Assembly (NCBI GenBank): GCA_022605405.1
Contig: JABYQQ010000037.1
Span: 62,001-126,000, forward strand
Direction of reading: 5' to 3'
DNA: 64,000 bases
From: Earliella scabrosa
Taxonomy: Eukaryota > Basidiomycota > Agaricomycetes > Polyporales > Polyporaceae
The notes under the pieces are model-generated. The model saw only the letters and a program-made list of their open reading frames with translations, did not search any database and was not told the origin of the DNA. A program made the position numbers and the translations under genes. Positions 44,315 to 55,847 of the stretch are shown piece after piece. Every line of letters begins with the position of its first letter. The first letter of the stretch is position 1.

Positions 44315-46730
44315 ATGCCGTCGCTCTCTTCCTGGATTCCTCTCCTTCTCGCCGCCGCGGCGGTCGCTCTCCCCGCCAAGGACTGCCCGCATAAGGTCAA
44401 GGAGAGCGTTCCGCCTCCACGAGGGTGGACCAAGTCCCAGCCGGCACCAGCGGACCATGTCATCGACCTCCGCATCGCTCTCCCTCAGCCAAACTTTGCC
44501 GAACTCGAACGGCACCTCTACGAAGTCAGGTAGGCGCATATATGCGCATTTCATTCACTAGCACTGACGGTTGACCACTAGCGACCCGTTCCACGAGCGG
44601 TACGGAGACCACCTGAGCAAGGAAGATGTGGAGGCTCTCGTTGCCCCACACGACGAGAGCGTCCACCTCGTGAGCGAATGGCTCGCGTCGCACGGCCTCT
44701 ACGAGGACAGTCTGTCGCGTTCTCCGGCCAGGGACTGGGTACACATCAAGGTGCCTGTCAGCCTTGCAGAGGACATGCTCAAAACGGTGCGTCTGCCTCC
44801 TTACTATACACGACGCGTCCTGACGCAGGGCAGGAATATCATGTCTGGACTCATGACGCAAGCGGTGAAGCTGTAGTCCGCACGACCGCATACAGCCTGC
44901 CGGAGCACCTGCACGACCATGTGGAACTCATCCAGCCCACAACCATGTTCTCGCGTATGAAGAGCCTCAAGACGACTTTCCACGTCAATCCGACAGCGTT
45001 GACAACGGCTCCCGTCGCTGCAGCCGACGCGCCTGCCATCAAGGTGCCGTCTGCGTTCGGCGGTCAAGTCGACGCGTCCTGCAACACGACCATCACGATC
45101 AGCTGCTTGCAACAGCTCTATAACGCTGTAGGGTTCAAGCCGGCTGCGGACAACGGCAACCAGATTGGGATCACGGGCTACCTCGAGGAGTTTGCAAACA
45201 TCCAGGACCTGCAGTCGTTCTACGCGGACCAGCTCCCTGCTGCGCTCAACACGTCATTTGAGACGGTCCTCATCAACGGTCGGTGACCCGCTTGTCACGG
45301 GCGGTCACATTGATTCATTCTACTTATCAATAGGTGGACTGAACGACCAGAACTTGTCTCGAGCCGGAGGAGAGGCCAATCTAGGTGGGGGAGATCACTG
45401 TGAGGCGTATACTTATTGCAGCTCTTCTGATAGTTTCCTCGACAGACACGCAGTTTGCCTTCGGTCTAACGTTCCCCACTCCTGGAACGTTCTTTTCGAC
45501 GGGTGGTCGCCCGCCCTTCATTCCCGACATCGGCACCACTACCAACACAAACGAGCCCTACCTCGACGTGCGTGATCACTCTGAGACGGGGGATGCAGAG
45601 TGGATCCCTGACAGCCTTGGATTCGCAGTGGCTGGACTTCGTCCTCAAGCAAAAGAACGTGCCCCAGGCGATATCCACGAGTTACGCCGACGACGAGCAA
45701 ACTGGTGCGGTCTCTTCAAATCTACAAACTGTGTGGAGCTGAATATATGCGAACAGTTCCGGTTAGCTTCGCAAAACGCGTCTGTGCCGGGTTTGCACAG
45801 CTTGGTACGCTTACACCTACATCCTTGGCTGCATAGTCTCACTATATGCACACATCTCGCAGGTGCCCGGGGAGTGTCCCTGATGTTCAGCTCCGGGGAT
45901 GGCGGCGTCGGAGACGGGAACCCCGACCCGGCAACTCAAGAATGCTTCACAAACGACGGGCGCAATGCTACGCGCTTCGTGCCGTTGTTCCCGCCCTCGT
46001 GCCCCTTGTGAGTGCCACGCATTGTGCGACACCGACATTGCTGACGGGCCTTGATGAACGTTAACAGCGTGACTGCTGTCGGGGGAACGGTCAATGTCCC
46101 TGAGACCGCCGTCTTCTTCTCCGGCGGTGGATTCAGCGATGTCGTACGTCATCGGTTCCATTTCTGCAGACGTCAAGACACTGACAGCGCTGTTGCTGCA
46201 GTTCCCGCGTCCAGCCTACCAGCAGCTTGCAGTTAGGAAGTTCCTGAAGAACCTCGCGCCAGGCACCTACGCGGGCCTCTTTAACCCCAACGGTCGCGTG
46301 CGTCTAAACTCACCCCTATATCCTGTCCTACCCGACGGTTAGTGCTTACTCTCTACTTCGACAGGCCATCCCCGACGTCGCCGCGCAAGGCGAGTTCTTC
46401 CGCGTATTCCTGCGCGGCCGGCCCGTGTCCATCGGGGGCACGTCCGCGTCCGCGCCGACGTTCGCGGGAATCGTCTCGCTGCTGAACTCTGCGCGGCTGT
46501 CCAAGGGCCTCCGGCCGCTCGGGTTCTTGAACCCGCTCGTGTACGCGATCGAGGCGCTCGACCCGGCCGCGTTCAACGATATCACGACGGGGAACAACCC
46601 CGGGTGCGGCACGCCGGGGTTCAATGCGACGAGGGGGTGGGATCCCGTCACGGGCGTCGGCACGCCGAACTTTGGGAAGCTGAAGGAGTTTGTGACGTTT
46701 GATTTTGCGGCGCTGTTGGGGGACTTGTGA
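44315..46730 (+). CDS. Secreted sedolisin (S53 family, tripeptidyl-peptidase-like)
   Basis: This is an acid serine-carboxyl peptidase. The signal peptide is MPSLSSWIPLLLAAAAVALP. A propeptide domain follows (ADHVIDLRIALPQPNFAELE, DPFHERYGDHLSKEDVEALV, WLASHG). The mature enzyme starts around the Asn-Cys-containing CNTTITISCLQQLYN. Catalytic elements: the Glu/Asp pair in GGEANLDTQF (the Asp codon is split by an intron), the oxyanion Asp in MFSSGDGGVGDG, and the nucleophile in IGGTSASAPTFAG. The C-terminal calcium site is FNDITTGNNPGCG, followed by GWDPVTGVGTPNFGKL. About nine introns. SYADDEQT is spliced to VPVSFAKRVCAGFAQL. It probably acts extracellularly at low pH, releasing peptides for nutrition. 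A TATA box lies just upstream. The family call is secure. Confidence 0.93.
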
Positions 46731-46915
46731 GTGCTCACATGTGATGAGGAGGCGAGAGCGGTACTGTATGATGAGACGATGCGATGCATGTGTTATGCAT
46801 GCGCATGACCCGAGATATGAAGAGGCGGGAGTGGCAGAACTGGGTCGCTCTGAAGAGAATACGCGCGGTACAAGTACAGTTGCATTATCGACGCTCGTGG
46901 CGCGCTGGACCGACA

Positions 46916-48965
46916 CTACCTCACGTCGCTCCCGCCCGCCTCCGGCTCCTTCTCCGTCTCGGTCTCCGCGCACCGAGCCGGCTCGGGCTGCTGCCCGCTC
47001 GGACTCCCTTCTCGTCGGAGCGTCTCTATCTCGAGCGTCTCGCCTTTAAGCTGCCGGACCGCACCCCTTGCCTCCTCCTCGTCCCCCGGGCCCCACTCCA
47101 CCGGGGCGATCCGCCCAACGTCGATGCGGTGCGGCGCAGCCCCGTCGTGCGCATCGTCTGCGAAGAGGATCGGGCTGGGTGAGCGGGAGGGGGAGTGGGA
47201 GAGGTCGGCGCGGAGGGCCTCGATGGCGCGGTCGACCTCGCGCCCGACGCGGGTGGTGGAGAGCGCGTCGTCTGCGCTGACTTTGCGGAGGTCGAGCACG
47301 AGGCGCTGGCCGGCGACGAGCATGAGGCAGAGCGTGAAGGTGTTGGCGAGGAGGTTGAGCGGGCGCTGTACGGGACGTGGGGTTTTCTTGAATGAGCATA
47401 AGCAATGGGGTTGAGGGGGTCAGGCTTACGTCTGCGTGGTATGCCCTGCGAGGTAGAATGGAATGGGCGGGGTGAGCGGGGGTCGGTTTGGGCGGGGAAG
47501 ATGGGTGCTTGAGACGTACCACATGAAGATGTTGAAGAGATTACTAAAGAGCGTGATGATGAAGTACGCGACGCCTGGCGGGTAGCGGCGGCGTAAGCCA
47601 TGGAATCATTCCACGGGTGCGCAGCGGAAGGGCAAGGAGAGGGGGAGGGGAGGGGAGGAGGAGAAGACGCACCGTCGCGGAAGATTACCTGGATGAGCGT
47701 GAGCTGCCGGGCCAGGGTGATGTTTAGCTTGTATTGCCGGACGGAGGCCATCGTCAGACCGAAGATGACGCATTCTAGTACTAGGCTGTGTCGTGCGCGC
47801 GGTCAGCACTGTGCAACCAACACGTGAAGGCGAAGCGAAAGACTGACCTTGGGATCCAGATAGCCCACTTCGGCACGCGCGCGACGGATGAGTTGGGTGA
47901 CACACTGGCAGAAAGTCCGAAGATGCGACTCACAGCATAAGCTGAAAACGCAAACGCAAGGTGTCCAACGTTCAACAACCAAAAGCCATAGGGAGAGAAT
48001 CTGCATCTGCAGACTCACATGGTATGTATCCTACACATGTCCCCACGATATGCGACATTGGGTATGCGTCGTCTGTGCACAATGCTGAGTTCGCCATGCA
48101 GACGTGAACGGCGCGCGACGGAACACGTACTTCCGGTGGAGACGATGCCCCATGTCAGCAGGGACCCGGTGATGACGGCGTACGCGACGAACAGCTTCGC
48201 GAGCACCGCGAGGATCTTGACGTGCCTGCCCCACATCGCCCAAGCGCGCAGCAGCACGAGGACTAGTCATGGTCGCGGAGGTGAAACCGCGAGTGCAAGG
48301 GAGTCCAGAGAAGGAGAAACGCACCATGTATGGACGCGAAGGACGCGAACTGGAGCAGCGACAGCACGAGTGTCGAAGTAAAGCAGAACTACGACACGTA
48401 CATCAGCACGCACGATGAAGGAGCCCGGGGCTCGCGCTGGCCAACGGGACGTTGCTAACCGTTCTAGCGTCGCTTCGCCACAGGCCCATGATCTGCAGGT
48501 CCGCGAGCGCGAGGAAGACCAGGTTCCCATATCGGTTGAGGAGGTAGATGACTTTGACGGCGGACCAGCGCGTGGACCATATGTACGTGACCTGGCGCGT
48601 CGCGTGGCGACAGATGAACGTTTACGTTGTTGCAAGGATGGAACGCAAGGACAGGCATACCTCGTCTGGAATGGCCGCAAAGAAATCGTAGAGGAAGATG
48701 GCGTATCCGGCAAGACTGAGCGCACTACACAGACAAGACGCGTGGGGGTTCAGCGAGGCGAGCGAAGCAGTACCTTCTGATGCCAGTGGCTATACGAACG
48801 AGCAGACTCACCGGACGAGGAAGAGGTCGCTGACATACTGTTCATCCAACGTGTCGAGGGCGCGGGCCACTACCCTGCCACATCGAACGGCGGAAGGTCA
48901 ACGTTCAGCGTCCAACTAGCGTGTTCACTGTGCATAACACAAGAGCCATGCAAGACTCACCGCAT
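46916..48965 (-). CDS. DUF6533-type multi-pass membrane protein
   Basis: This is a basidiomycete-specific family of about seven membrane segments. The N-terminal DUF6533-like part reads ALDTLDEQYVSDLFLV, SLAGYAIFLYDFFAAIPDEV and TYIWSTRWSAVKVIYLLNRY (the family's EV..IW pattern). Further helices are ALADLQIMG, FASFASIHVLVLLRAWAMWG, HVKILAVLAKLFVAYAVITG, KWAIWIPSLVLECVIFGLTM, and YFIITLFSNLFNIFM with FTLCLMLVAGQRLVLDLRKV. The cytosolic tail of about 110 residues is charged and disordered, ending GGSDVR at 46916. The start is proposed at 48965: ATGCG as a five-base first coding exon, then an intron and GGTAGTGG, giving MRVVARALDTLDEQY. The function is unknown; a receptor-like topology is suggested by family authors but not shown here. 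Confidence 0.8.
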
Positions 48966-49560
48966 GCTCTCGCAAGAGCTCCGACCAACTCTCAAAATGC
49001 CCGTTGCCGCGGATGCTGCTACTGGGGGACAGTCAGGACGACATGCAGGAACGTCGGACTCGGGCGACGACGATGGAGGGGCAATTTTGGGGCGACCAGT
49101 GAAGGAGTGTCGACTCCAGGGCGCAGCCCATAAATCAAATCATAAGTGCACGCGAGCATGGCAAGCTCGCCTATATTAGCGGGAGCGAAATGAGGAGACT
49201 AACCCAACGAGGCAAGAAGTCAATCGTCGCGGATGTTTCTGCAGATCTTCGTTCGATGCTGGGCCGGCGGCACTGAATGCGTGTGATCGCCTTCGGCCGT
49301 TGTCAATCAAGCTCGCTGGGAGATGAGCTGAGGAGCGATGGTTAGAGCCTGACGGTAGTAGCCTGAGACGTTGGATGAGCGAGAAAGGTGTATGTAGAGT
49401 GCGATGTGGAGTTCTTATATCGGTCCATATGTGCGTGGAGAGCAGCCACCGGTTGCTGCGCTACATAATATCACAGCATAGATAGGCACCCGGACAGACA
49501 GCTCACACACAATTAATGATAGTCTCGTCCCCATCCGTTCTACTGACGCTCGTTCCTCAC
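48966..49560. other. 5' leader/promoter of the DUF6533 gene, otherwise empty
   Basis: A short upstream frame (ATGTCGTCCTGA) occurs in the presumed leader near 49045. Nothing else is recognised. Confidence 0.4.
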
Positions 49561-50078
49561 GGTAGAACGTCTGGTGCATTTCGGGCTCGGCTAGGGGTCT
49601 CGTTACATCAGGTCACAGCACGTGCTCCGACAGTCACTAGCGCCGGGCAATAATTCCATCGGGTGGAACTCAACCCCGCTCAGTCCACTGGAATATGCCC
49701 CAGAGAGCCATGACGCAGTCATAAGTGCACCCCCAGGCTTATGAAGGGTAGGCAATCGAGAATTTGGTTCCGAATTAAGGACCTTAGCAGCACTTCAACG
49801 ACTGCCGGCGTTTATGGTCCTTACTTAGTGCCTCGTCCTCTGGGAACACTTTGGCGCGTCCGTTACACGGCAAATCGCCCATGAGATAGGTGCAGCTTGA
49901 CACAAGCGACTATAATCAACACTTCTATGACCGTCACTCTTCGCAAGACCTCTACGGGGCTCTGCTGCGTCTTCGAGTCGGAGAGTCACTCGTCACATCA
50001 GCGCTCCGGGATGTGACCCGATGTGACCCGATGTAACGAGACCCCTTGCCGAGCACGAAACACACCAGACGTTCTACC
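49561..50078. mobile_element. MITE-like element with ~58-bp terminal inverted repeats
   Basis: The left arm 49561-49618 starts ggtagaacgtctggtg and ends near tctcgttacatcaggtcac. The right arm 50021-50078 is its reverse complement with about six mismatches, giving a unit of about 518 bp. The interior has no open frame of note. I see no clear target-site duplication. A third partial copy of the arm start (tgtagaacgtctgg) lies at about 50204-50218. This fits a non-autonomous DNA element; the mobilising family is unknown. Confidence 0.6.
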
Positions 50079-50799
50079 AACCTCTGGGCGCTCACAAACC
50101 TGCGTGGGATTTTCAGATCAACTCTTGCGATTGGCAAGCGACGGGAGCATCAACTCCGCCTGCCCGAGTCCTGCGAGGGCTTTGTGAGCGCACGAGGTGT
50201 CCTGTAGAACGTCTGGAGCCGAGACTAAATTAATGACAAGCGGGGATATCAGAATGGGCGCTCACGGCTCGCCCTGCGTTGGCCCTTGGGGGCTTGCCAT
50301 CTGGATTTGGAGGGATAATCTGCTCTGTCTGATACGACGGTCGGTAATACGATCTTTTCTGGCTGTCTGGATAGTACGCTCTTCAACCATCGATTCCAGG
50401 CGTTGGGCACCCAGGTAGTGCTCGTCCTAGAACCGGTTCATGCTGGAATGCAGCGCTTCCCGCGTTCACAGGACAAGCATGTGGTTGGCGCGGCTTCTCG
50501 ACCCTGCGGTGAGAACAACTCGCGGTCCCGCTCCGTGATGTTCTGCAGTCGCACAGAGGCCGCGCCCGAACCATTGTCTGATGATCTTATCTCAAGCAGC
50601 GGAAGATGACGACGTCACCACATTCTTTCAGGTTGTGAACCAAGATGTCACCGGTCGGGGTGCGTGGTACAGATATAGAGACAGCGCACCCATGGCGCAG
50701 GGAGTGCAGCATGGCACCAAGCGCGTCCTGTTCGATAAGAACGGGTCAGAGTTACGACACACGTTAGAAAGAGCGGCTGGACCCACGACGGACCCACGA
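50079..50799. other. Intergenic, no gene seen
   Basis: Contains the extra arm fragment near 50204 and short unsupported frames. A perfect doublet ggacccacgac occurs near 50780-50800, just past the RRP7 stop. Confidence 0.5.
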
Positions 50800-51965
50800 C
50801 TAGTACGGCTTGAACTTCCGTGACTGCTTCAGCTTCTCGATCTTGGCCTTATCCTCCTCAAACTTCTTCTTCAGGTCGATGATTTCTGGGACGCATACAC
50901 AGATAAGCACCCTTCCAATACGGTGACCCACGACGATCGCGCGACCGCGAGCACGACAGTCAGAGAGGAGTTGTGCTCACCCTTCCGCTTCTTCTCGTGC
51001 ACCTGGAACGCATAGAACGTCTCTTTCTCCTTCTTCTCCTTCTTCTTCCTGTGGCGTTTCCCTCCGGCACCGGGAGCGGCCTGCTCGTCCACGAACCGCT
51101 TGCTCGCGACGCCCACTCCACCTCCAAGGGTCTTGCCGTATGCGCCTCCGCGCGTGACGAGCGTGAAACCGTCCTCGTCCACGATCGCCTCGCCCTTCCG
51201 GTACTTGCTCTCCTGCCGCTTCTTCGCCTGCTCGTGCTCGAATGCATCCATCCAAGTGTCCGCATGCTCCCGTACGACGTCGAGGGGCGGGCGAAGGGCG
51301 GCGTACAGCGTGGTGTAATGCGCAAGCCCCAACGGGGTCTCGGAATCGGTCGGCCATGTGTATGGCTTTTGTGGGGGCTTAAGTGCGCGTGCGAGGGAGG
51401 AGTTGTCGAGGAAGACGACGTAGGCGGTGTGTCCTGTCTGTCGCAGAGCTCGCAGTCGTACTGCAGGTAAGGGCACGACCTTGGGGCCGTCTGGTTGTGC
51501 GACCTTCCGCTTCTTCTTTGGCCGCACGTCGTCGTCTGCTTCGCTCCCGGATGCCTCTCCTTCATCGCTGCCTTCCTTCTCTCCAGCCCCTTCCTCGTCC
51601 TCATCGCTCTCCTCATCATCTAGCCCCTCTTGTTGGGCTGCAGTCCCGCTCCCAGTACTGAACACCACCCTTTCCACCGTCCCGCACGACTTGAAGAGCA
51701 CTGTGAGCTCGCGTTCGGTAGCGTCCGGTGGAACGTTCACGAGGAAGAGTGTGCGGCCCTCGGGCAGCTCTTCCTTGTGCTTGCCCTTCCTGTCCTTGTG
51801 CTTCGGCGCAGAGTGCGCACGGGCGTATAAAATATGCGTAGCCGATGGTGTATACGCGATTGGGAGCACGGTGAACCCAGAGATCGTCGTTGGTAGCGCG
51901 TGAGAGGTCGAAGAACTAGACGAGGTCGCTGCGCCGGCCGCGCGTTTTGTAGAGGAAGAGCCCAT
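50800..51965 (-). CDS. RRP7: Ribosomal RNA processing protein Rrp7 (356 aa)
   Basis: Rrp7 is a component of the UTP-C/CURI complex, needed for 18S rRNA processing and small-subunit assembly in the nucleolus. Two exons: 51965-50981 and 50885-50800. The start MGSSSTKRAAGAATSSSSST at 51965 is followed by the conserved TISGFTVLPIAYTPSATHIL region. An RRM-like domain (RTLFLVNVPPDATERELTVL) has an acidic insertion (DDEESDEDEEGAGEKEG) and a basic KKKRK nuclear signal. Then come AYVVFLDNSSLARAL and the Rrp7 C-terminal domain (DEDGFTLVTRGG, KKKEKKEKETFYAFQVHEKK). The last exon codes IIDLKKKFEEDKAKIEKLKQ, then SRKFKPY, the family's hallmark R-x-F-x-P-Y ending. All expected parts are present. Confidence 0.95.
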
Positions 51966-52925
51966 GATAGTGCGTGTATGTATACAGTACAGAAGCTCGA
52001 GGCAGGACGGCAACCAAAGGGTGAGCTTGAAGCTTGAAGGAGCGCTGCTTGGAGAAATTGTCGCGGGCGAAAGCGCCTTCCTGATTCGGCCGTTTGTTTG
52101 CCAAGAGCCTCTGGGACAAACAACCCGATATTGCCAAGCGCGCGAGCGATGGGTATGATCTCTACAGCTCATCGACACAACAGTCTTCAAGCAGATACAC
52201 CATAAGTACTACGGTCTCTTGATTTTTGTGCAACCAACACGTCTCTGATTGTCATGGGCTCCGTGAACGGTGGGGACGAGGCGACTCGGAGTCTCGACGT
52301 ATGAACCATGCCATAAGGTGTCCGGCTCTATACCAGGGACACCCATATTCCCTCCGTATCATGAGAGCGAGTTGGACTACAACCTCGGCTGTAGGGACTC
52401 CAAACAGTTGATAATATTCTGAAGGCGCATGATAGTATTCGTAGTGATCATGGAATACAGCAGTGTGGACGTACCTTCGCGGAGTAACCGGGCCCTTCGC
52501 GGCACCACACGCCGGCCTGAAGAGCCGCCTTGCGAGCTCAGCTCTTGCATATCGTGCCCAAAGTTGGGAGACGTTATCGGTCTGTGCGAGCTGGAATGCC
52601 CCGTATATACTCGGCCCAGACCCATCAGCCAGTGATATCATATCCGGGACGAGAGTTCAAGCTATGGCTCTCCAGGAGGGCTTCTTCTCTGTTTCAAACC
52701 GCAGAAGGATAGATCACCGTGAGTGCACGTTGCTCTTACCCTGGGCACGTGTAGCAATCAGTACCATACGAGGACTCGACCCTTGATAACCGCCCTAACC
52801 CTCCCTGAACTCCAAAATCGACAGCTTCTGCCTGGAGTTCCAAAAAATTACTTTTGGCGCAGCTCATATGCGACGCCGGACACGGATAATACATCTGCGA
52901 TACCACAACCGGGGTCTCCCAAGCC
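51966..52925. other. Intergenic between RRP7 and CDC7 genes
   Basis: Includes the RRP7 promoter and leader. A minus-strand open frame (52641-52252, MISLADGSGPSIYGAFQLAQ) is ATG-led but short and shows no recognised motif. I do not call it a gene. Confidence 0.45.
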
Positions 52926-55340
52926 TCATTCCTCGTCTTCTAGGTCGACGAGCTCAACGTCCTTGTGGAACTCGCACGGCTCCCTCCCGATCGCGATCCC
53001 CTCGCCCGCCTGCACCTTCCTGACGACCCACCGGTCCTCGACCTTGACCTTCACGCACAGGTCGTCCATCTCGTCAACGAAGTGCAGCTCCCCACACGCC
53101 CCGTCGCCAAACGGGTGCGGGACGTGCTCGTCGTCGTCCGGCGTGCCAGGCTCGCGGAGGAAGGGGTGGTACAGCGCCGCGCGCGGCGTCATCCGCCGGA
53201 TCGACTCGGGCTCCATCGCCTTCTCGAGAAAGTCGAGCGCGACGTCGATGTCGGCCGAGTAGCGGTCCACGTCGGACGTCGAGGGCGAGGGCTCACGCTC
53301 GGCCGAGGACGAAGACGAGGACGAGCGCGGGGGTGAGGATGACGATGAGGGCGGGGGCGGGCGTGTTCGGACGGCCGAGCGGTGTTCGGGTTGGTTGTAC
53401 GGGAAGAAGCTCGGGTCTGGCGAGGGAGGGACGCGGAGGTTGGGGTTCTGCTGCTCGACGAAGTCCCGCCATGGCATACCATCTTGCGTGAGGGTGGGGA
53501 TGTTGGACTGGAACAGGCGACCTGGGAACGTGTCAGTCGACGCGGAGCGGGTGAACAGTGACGGCGAGCAGGTGCGCACTATGGAGAGTCGCGGTCTTCT
53601 CCATTTTCCGCCGGCCGATTATCATGGCGATTTCCATCAGGGCTTCGGTGTCATCGTTGGACTGGAGAAGCGGGAACTTCTTCGTGAGGAAGAAGAGGAG
53701 GATCATGCCCGCCGACCAGACATCGATTGCTGCGGCACCGGCACGGGTAAGTAGAGTCAGACAGGACACGACTTCACGCGAGTCATCGTTACGTACCTCC
53801 AGTCTGTTCGCCGCACTTTAGCAAGACCTCGGGTGCGCGGAACCCTCGGGTGCCCGCCCTGTTCGCTTTCGAATGTGGTCTGCGACACAATCCATCACGG
53901 AGCCGTTGGACGTAATACGCAGAGTCACCCACCGTGTATCCTTCACAGGATATCCCACTTTGTCGGACGGCCCGGCACTTCTTAGGCGACCCTCCTTCTG
54001 CATCTTCTTGATATGGTCGATGTCGAACTCGGTCCGAGCCTTTAATCGACCGTGCGGGAATTCTCGTGTCGGTGTTGTGTGTAGACATGCACCGAGTGTG
54101 GGTCCTCGCTCTACGCGCTGAAAAGGTCCAAGAAGTCAGTCGGACGTTGCACAATTGTCGCACAGTGGTTATGGTGACTCCAAGCATTCTTGATGTACGT
54201 ACACATGCTAGTCCGAAGTCACACAGGGTGCCAATCCCTGTTCGAGGATCGAAGAGGAAGTTCGCGGGCTTCACGTCTCGGTGGATTATTCCCCGAGAGT
54301 GGATGTCGCGTAACGCGCGGAACATACACCGGAAATACGCCTTCACCCCTTCTAGCGGAAGATACTTGTAGTAATCCTGCATCAAGGCGTCAGTACGCGA
54401 GAAGGCGTATATATGCGCTTCTACGACATGACGAACTCACGCGGAAATCCTCGTTCTTGTGGAACGGCATAATAGCCACGATCTGATCGTGATGTCGGAA
54501 TGCGGTGATTAGTTGTGAGACGTGCCTGCAGCCTCTGCAGTCCTCCATGATGGCAATCTCGTTTCGTATTCGTTCGGGCCCGCTGGTGACATATATGCGT
54601 TTGATGGCGACGAAAACTTTGTTCTCTGGTGGATGTGGAACAGTCTGGTAGTGTGCTGAGGAGGTCGATGGGTGGTGTCCGTGCCATTCCGTGTTGTCCC
54701 ACTTCGTGTGGTAGCCCAAGTCGATAGCTTTGTAGACGGCGGAGAAGGTACCTGTTCCAAGCCGGTCTATGATCTTGTAGTCCTCCGTGAGCTGCGGCAC
54801 GGCGGTCTCGAGGTCGAGGATCTCCTCCTCGATCTCCGCCTGCTCCTCGCGTGACTTCAGCTGGATGGTCAACTCCTCGTCCGTCTCGTCGTCTTCATCC
54901 TCTTCCTCTTCTGACTCCTCCTCATACTCGACTGCCTCCTCTACCTCATGTTCTCCCGGATCCACCTCCACCACCTCTGCGCCATTCGCCATCTCTTGGT
55001 CCTCCATCCCATCGTCGCTAGCCATGTCCTCGTCCGCGTTCTCCGGATTGTCCGCGGCCTCGACGCCCTCCATCACCTCCATGGCGACGTTGTTTGTCGA
55101 GGAGCCGTACTGATATGACTGCGCGCTGACGTTCGGGTAGAGCTGGGCAAGGTGGGTATGGTACTCCTCCATCTGAGGGAGGTTGTAGTGGCTGAGGGGG
55201 TCGTCAGACGAGAGCTCGCCGTTGGCGAACTCTTGCTCGACTTGCATAAGGGTCTTCAGGTAGGCCTTATTACGCGCGTCGGAAGAAGAGACTTCCATGG
55301 GGTTGGAGGAATGGCGCGAGAGGAGCGCTGTGGCGGCCAT
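52926..55340 (-). CDS. CDC7: Cdc7-family protein kinase (DDK catalytic subunit)
   Basis: The Dbf4-dependent kinase phosphorylates Mcm2-7 to fire replication origins in the nucleus. The start at 55340 (MAATALLSRHSSNPMEVSSS) is followed by an acidic region (YEEESEEEEDEDDETDEELT). The kinase domain has the glycine loop DRLGTGTFSAVYKAIDLG, VAIKRIYVTSGPERIRNEIA with the catalytic Lys, ITAFRHHDQIVAIMPF, DIHSRGIIHRDVKPANFLFD, GTLCDFGLA, a kinase insert rich in basic residues, GTRGFRAPEVLLKCGEQTG and IDVWSAGMILLFFLTKKFPL. The long insert near NPNLRVPPSPDPSFFPYNQP is Cdc7-like. The domain closes with MTPRAALYHPFLREPG, and the tail ends DLEDEE. About five or six exons. The family is clear from HRD, DFG and APE with the typical inserts. 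Confidence 0.92.
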
Positions 55341-55600
55341 TTATCCAAGAAGCACCGCAGCCCAAGAAGCGAACTGCCAAAATACAACGTCGTGCACCAC
55401 CCAGGTAAGAGTCGCGAGAGGATTAGCAGGGGTTACGTGTAGTTGTGAAACAGACAAGGACGTGCGGCATCAGTGTCGACTGGCGAGCAGAGAAGCACAT
55501 CACACTGAACAAAACACTTGAACAACGCCAGCCACAGACGCGTTTCGGAACAAACGCGTCGGGTACGCGGTGAGCGCGTGCTCGCATGAGGACAAAAAAT
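55341..55600. other. Intergenic between CDC7 and tRNA-Arg
   Basis: A short promoter region of the leftward kinase. A T-run flanks the 3' side of the tRNA gene (ttttttgtc on the minus strand near 55592-55600) and is a plausible Pol III terminator. Confidence 0.5.
55592..55600 (-). terminator. Pol III terminator (T-run) of tRNA-Arg
   Basis: The plus strand reads gacaaaaaatt right after the tRNA 3' end, so the minus-strand transcript meets a run of six T, the usual Pol III stop signal. Confidence 0.75.
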
Positions 55601-55709
55601 TGACCACCGCAGGACTCGAACCTGCAACCTTTTGGTACCCCGGTCACGTGACCCAGGAAATAGCCGCTGGCGATCGAAGCCAAACGCGCTACCATTGCGC
55701 CAGGTAGCC
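55601..55709 (-). tRNA. tRNA-Arg (TCG) with ~37-nt intron
   Basis: On the minus strand the acceptor GGCTACC pairs with GGTGGTC (two G-T wobbles), with discriminator A. The D stem GCGC/GCGC and T arm GCAGG-TTCGAGT-CCTGC are intact. The anticodon stem TTTGG/CCAAA encloses CT-TCG-A, giving anticodon TCG (Arg, CGA codons). The intervening about 37 nt, placed after position 37, contain the palindrome ggtcacgtgacc. Confidence 0.88.
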
Positions 55710-55788
55710 ATGCATGTTTGTGGCGGCATACTATATATGACACAATGCAGCACGATCAGGTAATCCTCTGTAGAGGTACTAGAGAGAC

Positions 55789-55842
55789 ATGGACTTCATT
55801 CCCTCGTCCATGTCGTCGGTAGAGAGCTCTCTCTCTCTGTGA
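55789..55842 (+). other. Upstream open reading frame before the ubiquitin protease gene
   Basis: ATG at 55789 opens an 18-codon frame (MDFIPSSMSSVESSLSL) that closes five bases before the main ATG at 55848, in another frame. It ends in a CT repeat. If transcription starts upstream, it could limit translation of the protease by reinitiation. Confidence 0.5.
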
Positions 55843-55847
55843 GCTAA

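Noticed and set aside
52252..52641. 129-codon minus-strand frame between RRP7 and CDC7
   Set aside because: Short, no motif, and lies in a promoter region. Could be real but unsupported.
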